A stretch of DNA of 64,000 bases from the NCBI RefSeq assembly GCF_003985155.1, contig NZ_ML133687.1, forward strand, positions 186,001-250,000, written 5' to 3'. The notes beneath the pieces were generated by a model. The model was not told the origin of the DNA and did no database searches. It saw only the letters and a list, made by a program, of their open reading frames with translations. Made by a program: the position numbers and the translations under genes. This stretch comes from Rhizobium vallis (lineage in GTDB: Bacteria > Pseudomonadota > Alphaproteobacteria > Rhizobiales > Rhizobiaceae). Shown piece after piece: positions 45,501 through 54,119 of the stretch (within the stretch, counting starts at the first letter, position 1; every line of letters begins with the position of its first letter).

Positions 45501-46412
45501 ATGACCAGCATTTTGACGAACGTCGCGGCGATGGCCGCTCTTCAAACACTCCGCGGCATCAACAACAACCTCGAGGACACGCAGAACCGCGTATCGTCGG
45601 GTTACCGGGTCGAAAAGGCTTCCGACAACGCCGCTTACTGGTCGATCGCGACGACCATGCGCTCGGACAACAAGGCCCTCTCAGCGGTTTCGGACGCTCT
45701 CGGTCTTGGCGCCGCCAAGGTCGACACCGCTTACTCGGCCATGGACAGCGCCATCAACGTCATCAGTGAAATCAAGGCGAAGATCGTTGCCGCCACGGAA
45801 AAGGGTGTCGACAAGACCAAGATTCAGGAGGAAATCGGCCAGCTCCAGCAGCAGCTCCTGAGCATAGCCCAATCGGCCTCCTTCTCCGGTGAAAACTGGG
45901 TTGCCGGCCCTGACGGCACCAAGAGCGTCGTTTCGACCTTCGTCCGCGACGGCAACGGCAATGTCTCGGTCAAGACGACGGACTACGTCCTGAGCACAGG
46001 CTCGATGGGCAACGTCCTCTTCGGCATGACCTCGGTTGGCGCGATCGAGACGACCTCTGGCATCATCGGCACCTCCAACGGTACGATCGGCTCGATTTTC
46101 TCGATGAACATCAGCACCTTCGGTTCGCCTGAGATCTCCATGGCACTGACCTCGATCGAGGCTGGATTGGAGGCGATGACCAAGGCGGCATCGCAGCTCG
46201 GCTCGATTTCGACTCGCATCGAGCTCCAGGAAAATTTCGTCGGTTCGCTGAGCGACTCCATCGACTCGGGCGTGGGCCGCCTCGTCGATGCCAATATGGA
46301 AGAGGAATCCAGCAAGCTGACGGCGCTGCAAACGCAGCAGCAATTGGCCATCCAGTCGCTGTCGATTGCCAACTCTAGCGCGCAGAACATCCTCACGCTG
46401 TTCCGCAGCTAA
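45501..46412 (+). CDS. flaC: Flagellin FlaC
   Basis: 303 residues. More diverged than FlaA/FlaB: TSILTNVAAMAALQTLRGIN, a middle with Thr/Ile/Gly (TTSGIIGTSNGTIGSIF), and a conserved C terminus (SSKLTALQTQQQLAIQSL). Own leader and terminator. Confidence 0.95.
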   Translation: MTSILTNVAAMAALQTLRGINNNLEDTQNRVSSGYRVEKASDNAAYWSIATTMRSDNKALSAVSDALGLGAAKVDTAYSAMDSAINVISEIKAKIVAATEKGVDKTKIQEEIGQLQQQLLSIAQSASFSGENWVAGPDGTKSVVSTFVRDGNGNVSVKTTDYVLSTGSMGNVLFGMTSVGAIETTSGIIGTSNGTIGSIFSMNISTFGSPEISMALTSIEAGLEAMTKAASQLGSISTRIELQENFVGSLSDSIDSGVGRLVDANMEEESSKLTALQTQQQLAIQSLSIANSSAQNILTLFRS

Positions 46413-46476
46413 ATCGGGCGCTGAAGCTGGACCGAATCTTGCGCCTTCGTCCAGCAGCAACCGAAAGGCCTACCGG

Positions 46477-46508
46477 ACCGCGCCCGAAACGGCGCGGTTC
46501 TTCTTTTT
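46477..46508 (+). terminator. Rho-independent terminator of flaC
   Basis: ACCGCGCC-CGAAAC-GGCGCGGT followed by TCTTCTTTTT; 8-bp stem. Confidence 0.82.
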
Positions 46509-46643
46509 ATATCAATGGCTTGATCGGTTCTGTGCTTGGCCGGCGGCACTCGCTCCTCCACTCTTGCCGAAAAGGTTGATATCGAGTTAACTTTGCCTTG
46601 AGTTGATTTGCTTTTTTGCGACGGCCGGTGGAAATCGCCGGAG

Positions 46644-46709
46644 GCATGACGCCACTTCAGTCGCCGCCGGCAATCCGGCCTGCCCTTTCACCTTTTCCGA
46701 GACCCTGTG
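46644..46709 (+). promoter_or_regulatory. Degenerate flagellin 5' leader, flaD
   Basis: GCATGACGCC, then CCGG (46667)-N4-CCGG (46675)-CCTGCCCTTT. Shorter than the other leaders by about 14 nt. A GAGTTAAC lies further upstream (46584-46591). Confidence 0.5.
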
Positions 46710-47672
46710 ATGACCGTTAAGATTACCAGCGCGGCCGCGGTGAATGCGCTTGCAGTGTTGCGCAGCATCAATAAAGAAGCCGGCCAGACCCAGCAGCAAG
46801 TTTCCTCGGGATATCGTATCGAGACGGCCGCCGACGATGCGTCCTACTGGTCGGTCGCGACCGTCATGCGTTCGGACAGCACCAATCTCGGCACCATTGG
46901 AGATGCGCTCGGCCTCGGCGCCGCCAAGGTGGATGCGACCTACACGGCGATGAACTCGGGGATCGATCTCCTTACCCAGATCCGCACCAAGCTCGTTTCA
47001 GCAAGAGAGCCTGGCACCGACAAGGACAAGATCAACGCCGAAATCAGCGAGCTCAAACAGCAGCTGCAGACGGTCGTCGAATCGACGTCCTTTGCGGGCG
47101 AGAACTGGCTGCTGAACGGTGACACCGCCGCGCCGCCGACATGGTCGGTCATCTCGGGCTTCGTGCGCGCTCCGACAGGCGAGTACCAGGCGCAGACGAT
47201 CGATTTCCCATCGTCGCAAACCATCCTCGTCGACAAGAACAATGCCAGTGGCGGCCTGTTGACCAAATCGGTCGATGCCCAGGCGATCAACAAGAGCGGT
47301 ACGGGCCCGCGCAACTATTACCTGCTGAACGCCAACTCGACCACGCCGGCGACGGGCACGGAGATTGCGATCGGCAAGAACACGACCGATACCCAGCTCT
47401 CGGATATGCTCGATGTGACCGACTCGCTGCTCTCTTCGCTGACGACGACGGCCGCTTCCATCGGCGTGATGAAAGCGCGTATCGACGATCAGATCGATTA
47501 CACCGCCGATCTGTCGGATTCGATCGACAAGAGCGTCGGCGCCCTGGTCGATACAGACATGGACGAGGCTTCCATCCGCCAGAAGGCGATCGAGACCCAG
47601 AAGCAGATGGCCGTCGAAGCGATCTCGATCCTCAACACGGCATCGAGCAAGATCCTCATTCTGCTGGAATAA
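46710..47672 (+). CDS. flaD: Divergent flagellin FlaD
   Basis: 320 residues. Conserved flagellin ends (AAAVNALAVLRSINKEAGQT, DDASYWSVATVMRSDS; C-terminal LVDTDMDEASIRQKAIETQK) but a longer, different central region (residues about 135-230) with YQAQTIDFPSSQTILVDKNN. Clearly an older paralogue. ATG is preferred to the GTG directly before it. No obvious terminator follows, so it may be read into the next unit. Confidence 0.92.
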   Translation: MTVKITSAAAVNALAVLRSINKEAGQTQQQVSSGYRIETAADDASYWSVATVMRSDSTNLGTIGDALGLGAAKVDATYTAMNSGIDLLTQIRTKLVSAREPGTDKDKINAEISELKQQLQTVVESTSFAGENWLLNGDTAAPPTWSVISGFVRAPTGEYQAQTIDFPSSQTILVDKNNASGGLLTKSVDAQAINKSGTGPRNYYLLNANSTTPATGTEIAIGKNTTDTQLSDMLDVTDSLLSSLTTTAASIGVMKARIDDQIDYTADLSDSIDKSVGALVDTDMDEASIRQKAIETQKQMAVEAISILNTASSKILILLE

Positions 47673-47711
47673 AGGTGGGCGCGATTGCGAGTGGCGGCGG
47701 CGCCATTCATC

Positions 47712-47733
47712 CTCGCGCAAGTTTGACTTCCTA
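47712..47733 (+). promoter_or_regulatory. Flagellar promoter-like motif upstream of fliH-like/motB
   Basis: CTCGCGCAAG, 10 nt, then TA. A full consensus match, 141 nt before the fliH-like start and 40 nt after flaD. Confidence 0.7.
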
Positions 47734-47873
47734 GTTTCCGGCATGAAGGCATCGCCCGAATCCGTGCCGGCGCAAGGTCAAGTCCTTGCCCGTTTCGAAG
47801 GAGCATGCCGGAGCGCAGGTCGTTTTGAGCCGGGCGGGCATGCTGCATGCCCCCCGAATGCTGGATGGTTTTA

Positions 47874-48503
47874 ATGAGCATTTCGCTTTCCCGGTATTTG
47901 AAGGATTTCGGTCAGCCGGAGCCACCGGCGCCGATGATCGACATCGATGACTTCCCCGGCGATGGCTTTCCCGAAATCCTGGCCGAACCAGCGATCGACG
48001 TCGAGGCGGAGCGCCGCGAAGCCTATGCGCAAGGCCATGCCGCGGCGACCGTCGAATTGAGCGAAAAATACGAACTCGAGGCGCGGACGCTGGCTGAGGT
48101 CCATGCGCGCGAGATCGAGGAGTTGAAGCTTCGTTACGAAGTCGAGGCCGCGGCGGTCATCGCATCCCGCATCCGTGATATCGCCGAAGAGGTCGCCGAG
48201 CTGGTCAGCGCCGGCGCGGCTGCGGTCATCGCGCCCGTCATGACCGAAGCGCTTGCCGTCAAAGCCACCGAAAGCCTCGCTGCTCTGCTGCGCGACGCCA
48301 TCCTCGAGGGCGCGGCCGCACCGATCCTCGTCAAGGGGCCGGTGCGACTCTTCGACAGATTGAAGGCCGAGCTCGGCGAACACGCAGGAGCGGTTCGCCA
48401 CATTGAGACCGACGATATCGATCTTGCCGTCGAAATCGCTGAATCCGTCATCGTCACCCGCATGTCTGCCTGGGCGGCCAGCTTGAAGAAAGTTCTCGAA
48501 TGA
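47874..48503 (+). CDS. FliH-like flagellar export stator candidate
   Basis: 209 residues. Plan of FliH: short N-terminal region, a long charged helix (EAYAQGHAAATVELSEKYEL, then about 60 residues of coiled coil) and a C-terminal domain (ILVKGPVRLFDRLKAELGEH, AVEIAESVIVTRMSAWAASL). The rest of the window has FliI but no other FliH. Stop overlaps motB by 4 bp, so it is the first gene of the motB unit. The assignment rests on helical pattern and context, not on a clear signature. ATG at the MSISLSRY position is used; another 27 nt upstream is possible. Confidence 0.6.
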   Translation: MSISLSRYLKDFGQPEPPAPMIDIDDFPGDGFPEILAEPAIDVEAERREAYAQGHAAATVELSEKYELEARTLAEVHAREIEELKLRYEVEAAAVIASRIRDIAEEVAELVSAGAAAVIAPVMTEALAVKATESLAALLRDAILEGAAAPILVKGPVRLFDRLKAELGEHAGAVRHIETDDIDLAVEIAESVIVTRMSAWAASLKKVLE

Positions 48504-49807
48504 GCGAAGGCGAAAACCATCACCACGGCAAGAACGAGATCATCATCGTCAAAAGGCATGGCGGCGGTGATCACGATGGCGCCCATGGCGGTGCGTGGAA
48601 AATTGCCTATGCCGACTTCATGACGGCGATGATGGCGTTCTTCCTTGTCATGTGGCTGGTCAATGCCGCCAACGAGGAGACCAAGGCGTCGGTGGCGACC
48701 TATTTCAATCCGATCAAGCTTTCCGACGAAAAGCCGACCGAGAAGGGCGTGAAGAAGCCCGTCGACAATGCGGAAGGCGAGGAGAAGAAAGACAAGTCGA
48801 AGCAGAAGGAAGAAAATCCGACCGAGGGCAAATCTGCGAAGGATGGTGACGACCAGACTTCGACCTCAGGCGACCACACCAATTATTCGGAAGCCGATTT
48901 CTTCGAGAACCCTTATTCGGTTCTCGCAGAGATCGCCCAGGAAGTCGGCCAGCAGGCCAATGTCAGCGCCAAAGGTGACGGCGGTGCCGCCGATTCCGGC
49001 CCGGCCACCGGTGCCGATGGCGGCGAGGCCTATCGCGATCCTTTCGATCCGGATTTCTGGACGAAGCAGGTCGAGGTCACGACGGCAGGCAAGTCGCAGG
49101 CCCCCGGCAAGAATGAGCAGCAGCTGGAAAGCGAAACGACCGAGATCGCCAAGGCAGAGAATGTGAAGCCCGAGGACATCAAGGCGGTGCCCGCGGAGCA
49201 GAAGACCGGCAAGGAAACCAAGGGCGCGGTCGAGGCCAAGGATGGCAAGGCGGCGAGCGGAAAGTCGCCTGACAAAGACAAAGCCGAAGCTCAGAAGGAC
49301 TCCGATCATCAGAAGGATGCGGATAAGACCGAAGAGCAGCAGCAGAAAGAAGCCGAGCAGCTGCAGCAGCAGATCGCCCAACAGATCGGCGGCGTTGCCG
49401 GCAAGCTCGCCGAAGGCCTGACTGTGACGGCATCGGAAGGCGGCCTGCTGGTCAGCATCTCCGACCAGAACGACGATTCGATGTTCAATATCGGCTCCGC
49501 GGTGCCGCGCCAGGAGATGGTGCTCGCCATGGAAAAAATCGGCGCGATCCTGAAGGAGCGGGGTGGGGCAGTCGCCATTCGCGGTCATACGGACGGGCGC
49601 CCGTACAAGGGCGGGCAGAACGAGAACTGGCGGCTTTCGATGGACCGCGCCCAGAGCGCCTATTACATGCTTGTGCGTGGTGGGCTCGACGAGAAGCGTA
49701 TCTCCCAGGTCTCCGGCTTCGCCGACCGCCGGCTGAAGCTGCCGTCCGACCCGTTCAACGCGGCCAATCGCCGGATCGAGATTCTGGTGCAGGCGGATCA
49801 AGGATAG
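48500..49807 (+). CDS. motB: Flagellar stator protein MotB
   Basis: 435 residues. His-rich N terminus, single membrane helix with the proton-channel Asp39 in AYADFMTAMMAFFLVMWLV, then a very long Lys/Glu/Asp-rich linker (about 70-310) and a C-terminal OmpA-type peptidoglycan-binding domain (AIRGHTDGRPYKGGQNENWR). It anchors the MotA/MotB stator to the cell wall. The linker is much longer than in enteric MotB (about 308 residues total). Confidence 0.95.
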   Translation: MSEGENHHHGKNEIIIVKRHGGGDHDGAHGGAWKIAYADFMTAMMAFFLVMWLVNAANEETKASVATYFNPIKLSDEKPTEKGVKKPVDNAEGEEKKDKSKQKEENPTEGKSAKDGDDQTSTSGDHTNYSEADFFENPYSVLAEIAQEVGQQANVSAKGDGGAADSGPATGADGGEAYRDPFDPDFWTKQVEVTTAGKSQAPGKNEQQLESETTEIAKAENVKPEDIKAVPAEQKTGKETKGAVEAKDGKAASGKSPDKDKAEAQKDSDHQKDADKTEEQQQKEAEQLQQQIAQQIGGVAGKLAEGLTVTASEGGLLVSISDQNDDSMFNIGSAVPRQEMVLAMEKIGAILKERGGAVAIRGHTDGRPYKGGQNENWRLSMDRAQSAYYMLVRGGLDEKRISQVSGFADRRLKLPSDPFNAANRRIEILVQADQG

Positions 49808-49811
49808 TCGG

Positions 49812-51101
49812 ATGGCGCGTCGGCAACATCGCTACGTCAGATTTGTGGCTCTCGGTATGGCGATGCTTTCGCCTGCCGCAGGCAATACGCAGGATCCGGA
49901 CGACCTCGCGCCGTACAAGATGTTGCGGTCGCTGCAGTTCGTGCAGGATTCCGTCGTAACCGGCGATCATTCGGCCGGCGAGATGCAGCGCTTCATGCTG
50001 GGCACCATCGACGAGCGGTTGCGCACTGTCGATCCTTCGATCTTCGACGATGACCGCAATGTCGATGCGGCGCTGATCTATGCGATGAGCGGCGGCAATC
50101 CCCAGACGCTCGAATATCTGGTTGCCCACGACGTCAACGGCTATTTCGACAACCGCATCACCGATGTGCTGCGCAAATATCTGAGCGGCAAGGGTCTTCT
50201 CGTCGCAAAGACGCTGGAGGAAACGGCCAGCGAATATCGCGACAAGAAGATTGGCCCCTACCTTGCTCTGATCGGCGGCAACGTCCTGATCGCAACGAAG
50301 CCGACGGACGCGCTCGATCTCTACGACCAGGCCCGTCTCGCCGCCCCGGGCACGATCGTCGAGGAGGCGGCATTGCGCCGCTCCGTCGCCATTTGCCTAG
50401 ACAAGGGCATGCTCGACAAGGGGATGGCCTATTCGCAGCGTTACATCAGACGCTTCTTGCATTCGCCCTATGCCGGCCAGTTCGCCGATCTCTTCGTCAA
50501 GCTCGTCGTCGGTCACGATCACGACGTGAAGCCGCAGGATGTGGCCGACATCCTGTCTTTCATGGACGCGCCGCGCCAGCGTGAGGTCTATCTGCGCATC
50601 GCGCGCGCGGCCGCAATCGCCGGCAAGCCGGAACTGGCGCGCATGGCGGTCCAACGCGTGCAGTCGCTCGGCGCGGGCACCGACAATGCCTTTGGCCCGC
50701 TCGCGGATTTCTATGGCGGCATGGCCGGCCTTCCCACGGAGAATATCGACCAGGCGGCGAAGAATGTCAGCGGCATCGACGGCAATGTGCTTTCGCCGCG
50801 GGATCAGGCGCTGCAGGAAGCGGCAAGATCCGTCGCCGACCAGATCTTGCGCGCCCCCGATCCGGCAAGCCTCACGCAAGCATCCAATCCTAACACTGAT
50901 CATCAAGAAATCACTTCTGAAAAGGCTGCGGCGATAGCCATGCAACCGGGAGCGCCAGGCGCGCTTCCCGAGCCTGTTCCGGGAGGTGTGGCATCGGCTG
51001 GCCAAGGCCAGGATACCGACCCCTCATTCAACGCATTTGTGACGACCAATCGGTCCAAGCTCGACGAGATCGACGGTCTTCTGGCGCAAGAAGGCAATTA
51101 A
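49812..51101 (+). CDS. motC: Periplasmic motility protein MotC
   Basis: 429 residues with an N-terminal signal (VRFVALGMAMLSPAAGN) and a mainly helical mature part (LAPYKMLRSLQFVQDSVVTG). In S. meliloti MotC is periplasmic, interacts with MotB and is needed for rotation; its chaperone MotE is encoded 11 kb upstream. Starts 4 nt after motB. Confidence 0.92.
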   Translation: MARRQHRYVRFVALGMAMLSPAAGNTQDPDDLAPYKMLRSLQFVQDSVVTGDHSAGEMQRFMLGTIDERLRTVDPSIFDDDRNVDAALIYAMSGGNPQTLEYLVAHDVNGYFDNRITDVLRKYLSGKGLLVAKTLEETASEYRDKKIGPYLALIGGNVLIATKPTDALDLYDQARLAAPGTIVEEAALRRSVAICLDKGMLDKGMAYSQRYIRRFLHSPYAGQFADLFVKLVVGHDHDVKPQDVADILSFMDAPRQREVYLRIARAAAIAGKPELARMAVQRVQSLGAGTDNAFGPLADFYGGMAGLPTENIDQAAKNVSGIDGNVLSPRDQALQEAARSVADQILRAPDPASLTQASNPNTDHQEITSEKAAAIAMQPGAPGALPEPVPGGVASAGQGQDTDPSFNAFVTTNRSKLDEIDGLLAQEGN

Positions 51102-51102
51102 A

Positions 51103-52536
51103 ATGATGGATATGAGCGTCTCGGGCGGAGCCTCTGGTACGGAGGCAACCGCGGTTGCAAAATCCGCACGCCAGACTGGAAAGGGTGATGCCGCCGGTCA
51201 AAAGAACGAGTTCTTTGACGCGCTCGCCAAGGCGGGCGGCGCTGCGGCCAGCGACGAGGCCGATGACGCGCAGCCGGATCAGGGCGGGATTGTCGAAAAC
51301 GGCGCCGAGAAGTCGGCGCGGGCGCTCCGCAGCCGTGCGAAACCGCTGATCGATCTCAGGGACGCCGCGTTGAAGGCGCAGGCAGATGCGCAGCCGGAAA
51401 CCATCGCCGATGCCGAAAAAGGCGTCGCGAAGCCCGCAAAAAACCCGGCGAAAATGCCGGCCGATCTCGGTTTCGAGAAGCTTGATCCGAAGGACCGCTC
51501 TGCAGAAGAAGCCGCCCAGTCAGCCAAAAGCGTCAAGCACGCCAAACCAGATGCGTTGGAAAGCCATACCGACAAGGATGGCAGCGAAGACGATGACGGT
51601 GGGGTTTCCGATGTTCTCGGCCTGCTGAAGCAGGGGGGCGCCGACGGAACCGCGGCCTTGCCGGCAGCGGCGGCGGCCCATCAAGCCTCCGCCAAGACCG
51701 GTGAGGCCGGAACGGCCGACAAGAAGGTCGACGGCATCAATGCCAAGGCAGGCGGCAATGCGTCCGATGCTCTGGCGGCCGTCAGCGCCAATGCCGACGA
51801 CCTCAGGGTGCCCGGAACGGAAAATGCCGACGCCGCCGATGGCAAGACGTTCAGGATCAGCCGCGCCGATGGCCGCGGCGTGTCGATGGACGTTCATATC
51901 GGTGCGGATGAAGCGGGGCCGAAGGACAGCTCGAAGAAGGCCGATGTCGAAAATGTCTCGGTGCTCGAATCGCGCCGCTATATCGGTCTTGCGCAGAACT
52001 CGAATTCCGCCGCCGTGACCGCCGCTCTCTCCGGCGATTCCGAATGGGCGCGCGCCATGGAGCCGAGCTCGGCGCTCTCCAACGCGGCGGAATGGACGAG
52101 CACCGGGAAGGTCGTCAATACGTTGAAGATCCAGATGAACCCGATCGACCTCGGCCTGGTAACGGCGACCATGCGCCTGTCGGGCGACGCGTTGAACGTC
52201 GACCTGAAGGTCGAAACCGGGGCGGCCTACCGTCAATTGAAGGAGGATCACGGCAAGATTCTCGAAGCGCTGCGCAGCCAGGGCTATGCGGTCGACAACG
52301 TCACCATCAGCATGGCGCCGGTCGAGCGTTCCGACGCCGGCAACCAGGCGGGAAGCCAGAACCAGACCTCCCAGCAGTCGCTCGCGCAGCAAGGACAGGG
52401 CGGCGAGGCGCGCGAGCGCCACAATCAGACGACGCAGCGGACGAATGGGGGCTTCAATGGCGCAGGCGAGACCGGTATTGAAGACGTTTCTGCTGGCCGG
52501 ACTGGCAGCGGCAGCGCTGGCGGGGTTTACCTCTGA
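51103..52536 (+). CDS. fliK: Hook-length control protein FliK (MotD)
   Basis: 477 residues. Long Ala/Asp/Lys-rich N-terminal part and a C-terminal FliK-type domain (about 345-420: STGKVVNTLKIQMNPIDLGL, then LKVETGAAYRQLKEDHGKIL, LRSQGYAVDNVTISMAPVER) ending in a Gln-rich tail. Formerly motD in S. meliloti, later shown to be FliK. It controls hook length through FlhB. The 3' end overlaps the transglycosylase gene by 80 nt. Confidence 0.92.
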   Translation: MMDMSVSGGASGTEATAVAKSARQTGKGDAAGQKNEFFDALAKAGGAAASDEADDAQPDQGGIVENGAEKSARALRSRAKPLIDLRDAALKAQADAQPETIADAEKGVAKPAKNPAKMPADLGFEKLDPKDRSAEEAAQSAKSVKHAKPDALESHTDKDGSEDDDGGVSDVLGLLKQGGADGTAALPAAAAAHQASAKTGEAGTADKKVDGINAKAGGNASDALAAVSANADDLRVPGTENADAADGKTFRISRADGRGVSMDVHIGADEAGPKDSSKKADVENVSVLESRRYIGLAQNSNSAAVTAALSGDSEWARAMEPSSALSNAAEWTSTGKVVNTLKIQMNPIDLGLVTATMRLSGDALNVDLKVETGAAYRQLKEDHGKILEALRSQGYAVDNVTISMAPVERSDAGNQAGSQNQTSQQSLAQQGQGGEARERHNQTTQRTNGGFNGAGETGIEDVSAGRTGSGSAGGVYL

Positions 52537-53041
52537 GGCATCAGCCTCCACCGGCGCCTGTGAACGCGAGATCCAGTCGGCGGCGGCCAAATACGGCATC
52601 CCGGAAGGCATCCTCTATTCGGTCGGTCTGACGGAAACCGGCCGGAAGGGCTCGCTTTATCCTTACGCCATGAATGTCGAAGGCAAGGCGATCTTTCCGC
52701 CCTCTCAGCAGGATGCGATGAGGCAGTTCGACATCGCCAGCAGAAGCGGCGCGAAGCTCATCGACATCGGATGCATGCAGATCAACCACTATTATCACGG
52801 CGAGAATTTCAGCTCCGCCGAGGATATGTTCGATCCGCATCGCAACGTGGAATATGCGGCGAAGTTCCTCCGCAACCTGCATGACCGTCATGAGACATGG
52901 ACGATGGCGGTAGCCAGATACCATGCCGGCCCCAACAACGACCCCGCGCAGAAGCAATATGTCTGCCGCGTCATCGCCAATCTGGTCGCCACGGGCTACG
53001 GCAAGTGGACTCCTAATGCGAGTAACTTTTGTGGAAATTGA
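52457..53041 (+). CDS. Lytic transglycosylase, probable flagellar (SltF-like)
   Basis: 194 residues. Signal peptide (LKTFLLAGLAAAALAGFTSE), then an SLT domain: catalytic Glu in YSVGLTETG, IGCMQINHYYHG (GLMQI motif) and MAVARYHAGPNN (AYNAG motif). It likely opens peptidoglycan for the rod, since FlgJ in this window has no muramidase domain. ATG of MAQARPV is used; one four codons upstream is possible. The start lies 80 nt inside fliK, in another frame. Confidence 0.8.
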   Translation: MAQARPVLKTFLLAGLAAAALAGFTSEASASTGACEREIQSAAAKYGIPEGILYSVGLTETGRKGSLYPYAMNVEGKAIFPPSQQDAMRQFDIASRSGAKLIDIGCMQINHYYHGENFSSAEDMFDPHRNVEYAAKFLRNLHDRHETWTMAVARYHAGPNNDPAQKQYVCRVIANLVATGYGKWTPNASNFCGN

Positions 53042-53320
53042 TTCAATCAAAAATTGAGACGGGATATTGTGACGAAACTGTGTCATAATATGGCAAGAAT
53101 TCGGCGCAATACGTTGGGCAAGTCATAATTAAGAGACCGTTAACTTTTCCACGAAATTTTTGTGTGGATATTCAGCAGTGGCCACTAGATGTAGATCAAA
53201 TCGCCACCCAGGTCTTAATCAATTATTAATTTCTGCCATTAACTTTAACGAGTTGTCGCCGATTCGTGCGATTCGTACCCATAGATCATCGAAGTGCCAC
53301 ACTGATTCGGAGGCGGACGA
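53042..53320. promoter_or_regulatory. A/T-rich control region upstream of rem
   Basis: No gene. A/T-rich compared with the window (TCTTAATCAATTATTAATTT), consistent with a regulated promoter. It lacks the CGCAAG-N10-TA motif, in line with rem being controlled by VisNR rather than sharing the structural-gene promoter. GGAGG lies 7 nt before the rem ATG. Confidence 0.55.
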
Positions 53321-53992
53321 ATGATCGTAGTGGTTGATGAGCGTGAGCTCGTGAAAGATGGATACACATCTCTGTTTGGTCGAGAGGGCATTCCCTCCAC
53401 CGGCTTTGATCCTGCGGAATTCGGCGAGTGGGTTCAGACCGCAGCGGATTCCGATATTGCTGCAGTCGAGGCCTTCCTGATCGGCCAGGGCCAGCGCAAT
53501 TTCGAGCTGCCCCGGGCGATCCGGGATCGGTCGATGGCGCCGGTGATTGCGGTCAGCGATCAGCCCTCGCTCGAAAACACCCTTGCGCTTTTCGATTGCG
53601 GCGTCGACGACGTGGTGCGCAAGCCGGTTCATCCCCGCGAAATCCTCGCCAGGGCGGCCGCGATCCGGCGCCGGCTGAAGGCGATCGCCAACTACACCGA
53701 TATCGGCGGAATCCGGGTCTTCTCGGATGGTCGCGACCCAGAGATCAACGGCGAAGTCTTCGCGCTTCCCCGGCGCGAGCGCCGCATCCTCGAATATCTG
53801 ATCGCCAATCGCGGTCGCCGGGTCACCAAGACCCAGATCTTCAATGCCATCTACGGCATCTTCGATGAAGAGGTCGAGGAAAACGTCGTTGAAAGCCACA
53901 TCTCGAAGCTGCGTAAGAAGCTGCGTAAGAAGCTCGGTGTCGATCCGGTCGATTCCAAGCGCTTCCTTGGTTACTGCATTGATTGGGCTTGA
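53321..53992 (+). CDS. rem: OmpR-type regulator Rem with degenerate receiver
   Basis: 223 residues. Receiver-like N-terminal domain (about 1-115) lacks the acceptor Asp: the usual LDLxLP segment reads [17 protein letters not shown], and the acidic pair is DE. The Lys (VVRKPVHP) remains. The C-terminal winged helix (about 125-223) includes [20 protein letters not shown] and [13 protein letters not shown]. In S. meliloti Rem is made in exponential phase under VisNR and activates flagellar structural genes, probably without phosphorylation. A 12-bp tandem duplication encodes LRKKLRKK after the recognition helix. Confidence 0.95.
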   Translation: MIVVVDERELVKDGYTSLFGREGIPSTGFDPAEFGEWVQTAADSDIAAVEAFLIGQGQRNFELPRAIRDRSMAPVIAVSDQPSLENTLALFDCGVDDVVRKPVHPREILARAAAIRRRLKAIANYTDIGGIRVFSDGRDPEINGEVFALPRRERRILEYLIANRGRRVTKTQIFNAIYGIFDEEVEENVVESHISKLRKKLRKKLGVDPVDSKRFLGYCIDWA

Positions 53993-54063
53993 TTTTCTCG
54001 GCCGGGTGGCGATGCCCGGCTGAACCTGGATATTTGGCCTCGCAGCTCGCCATGACAGACAGC

Positions 54064-54085
54064 TTCACGCAAGGCCCGACAAATA
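54064..54085 (+). promoter_or_regulatory. Flagellar promoter-like motif upstream of flgE
   Basis: TTCACGCAAG, 10 nt, then TA. A full consensus match, 35 nt before the flgE start, separating flgE from rem. Confidence 0.7.
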
Positions 54086-54119
54086 CTCTCGATTTTAACA
54101 GGTAAAACGAGGTTTTCAG

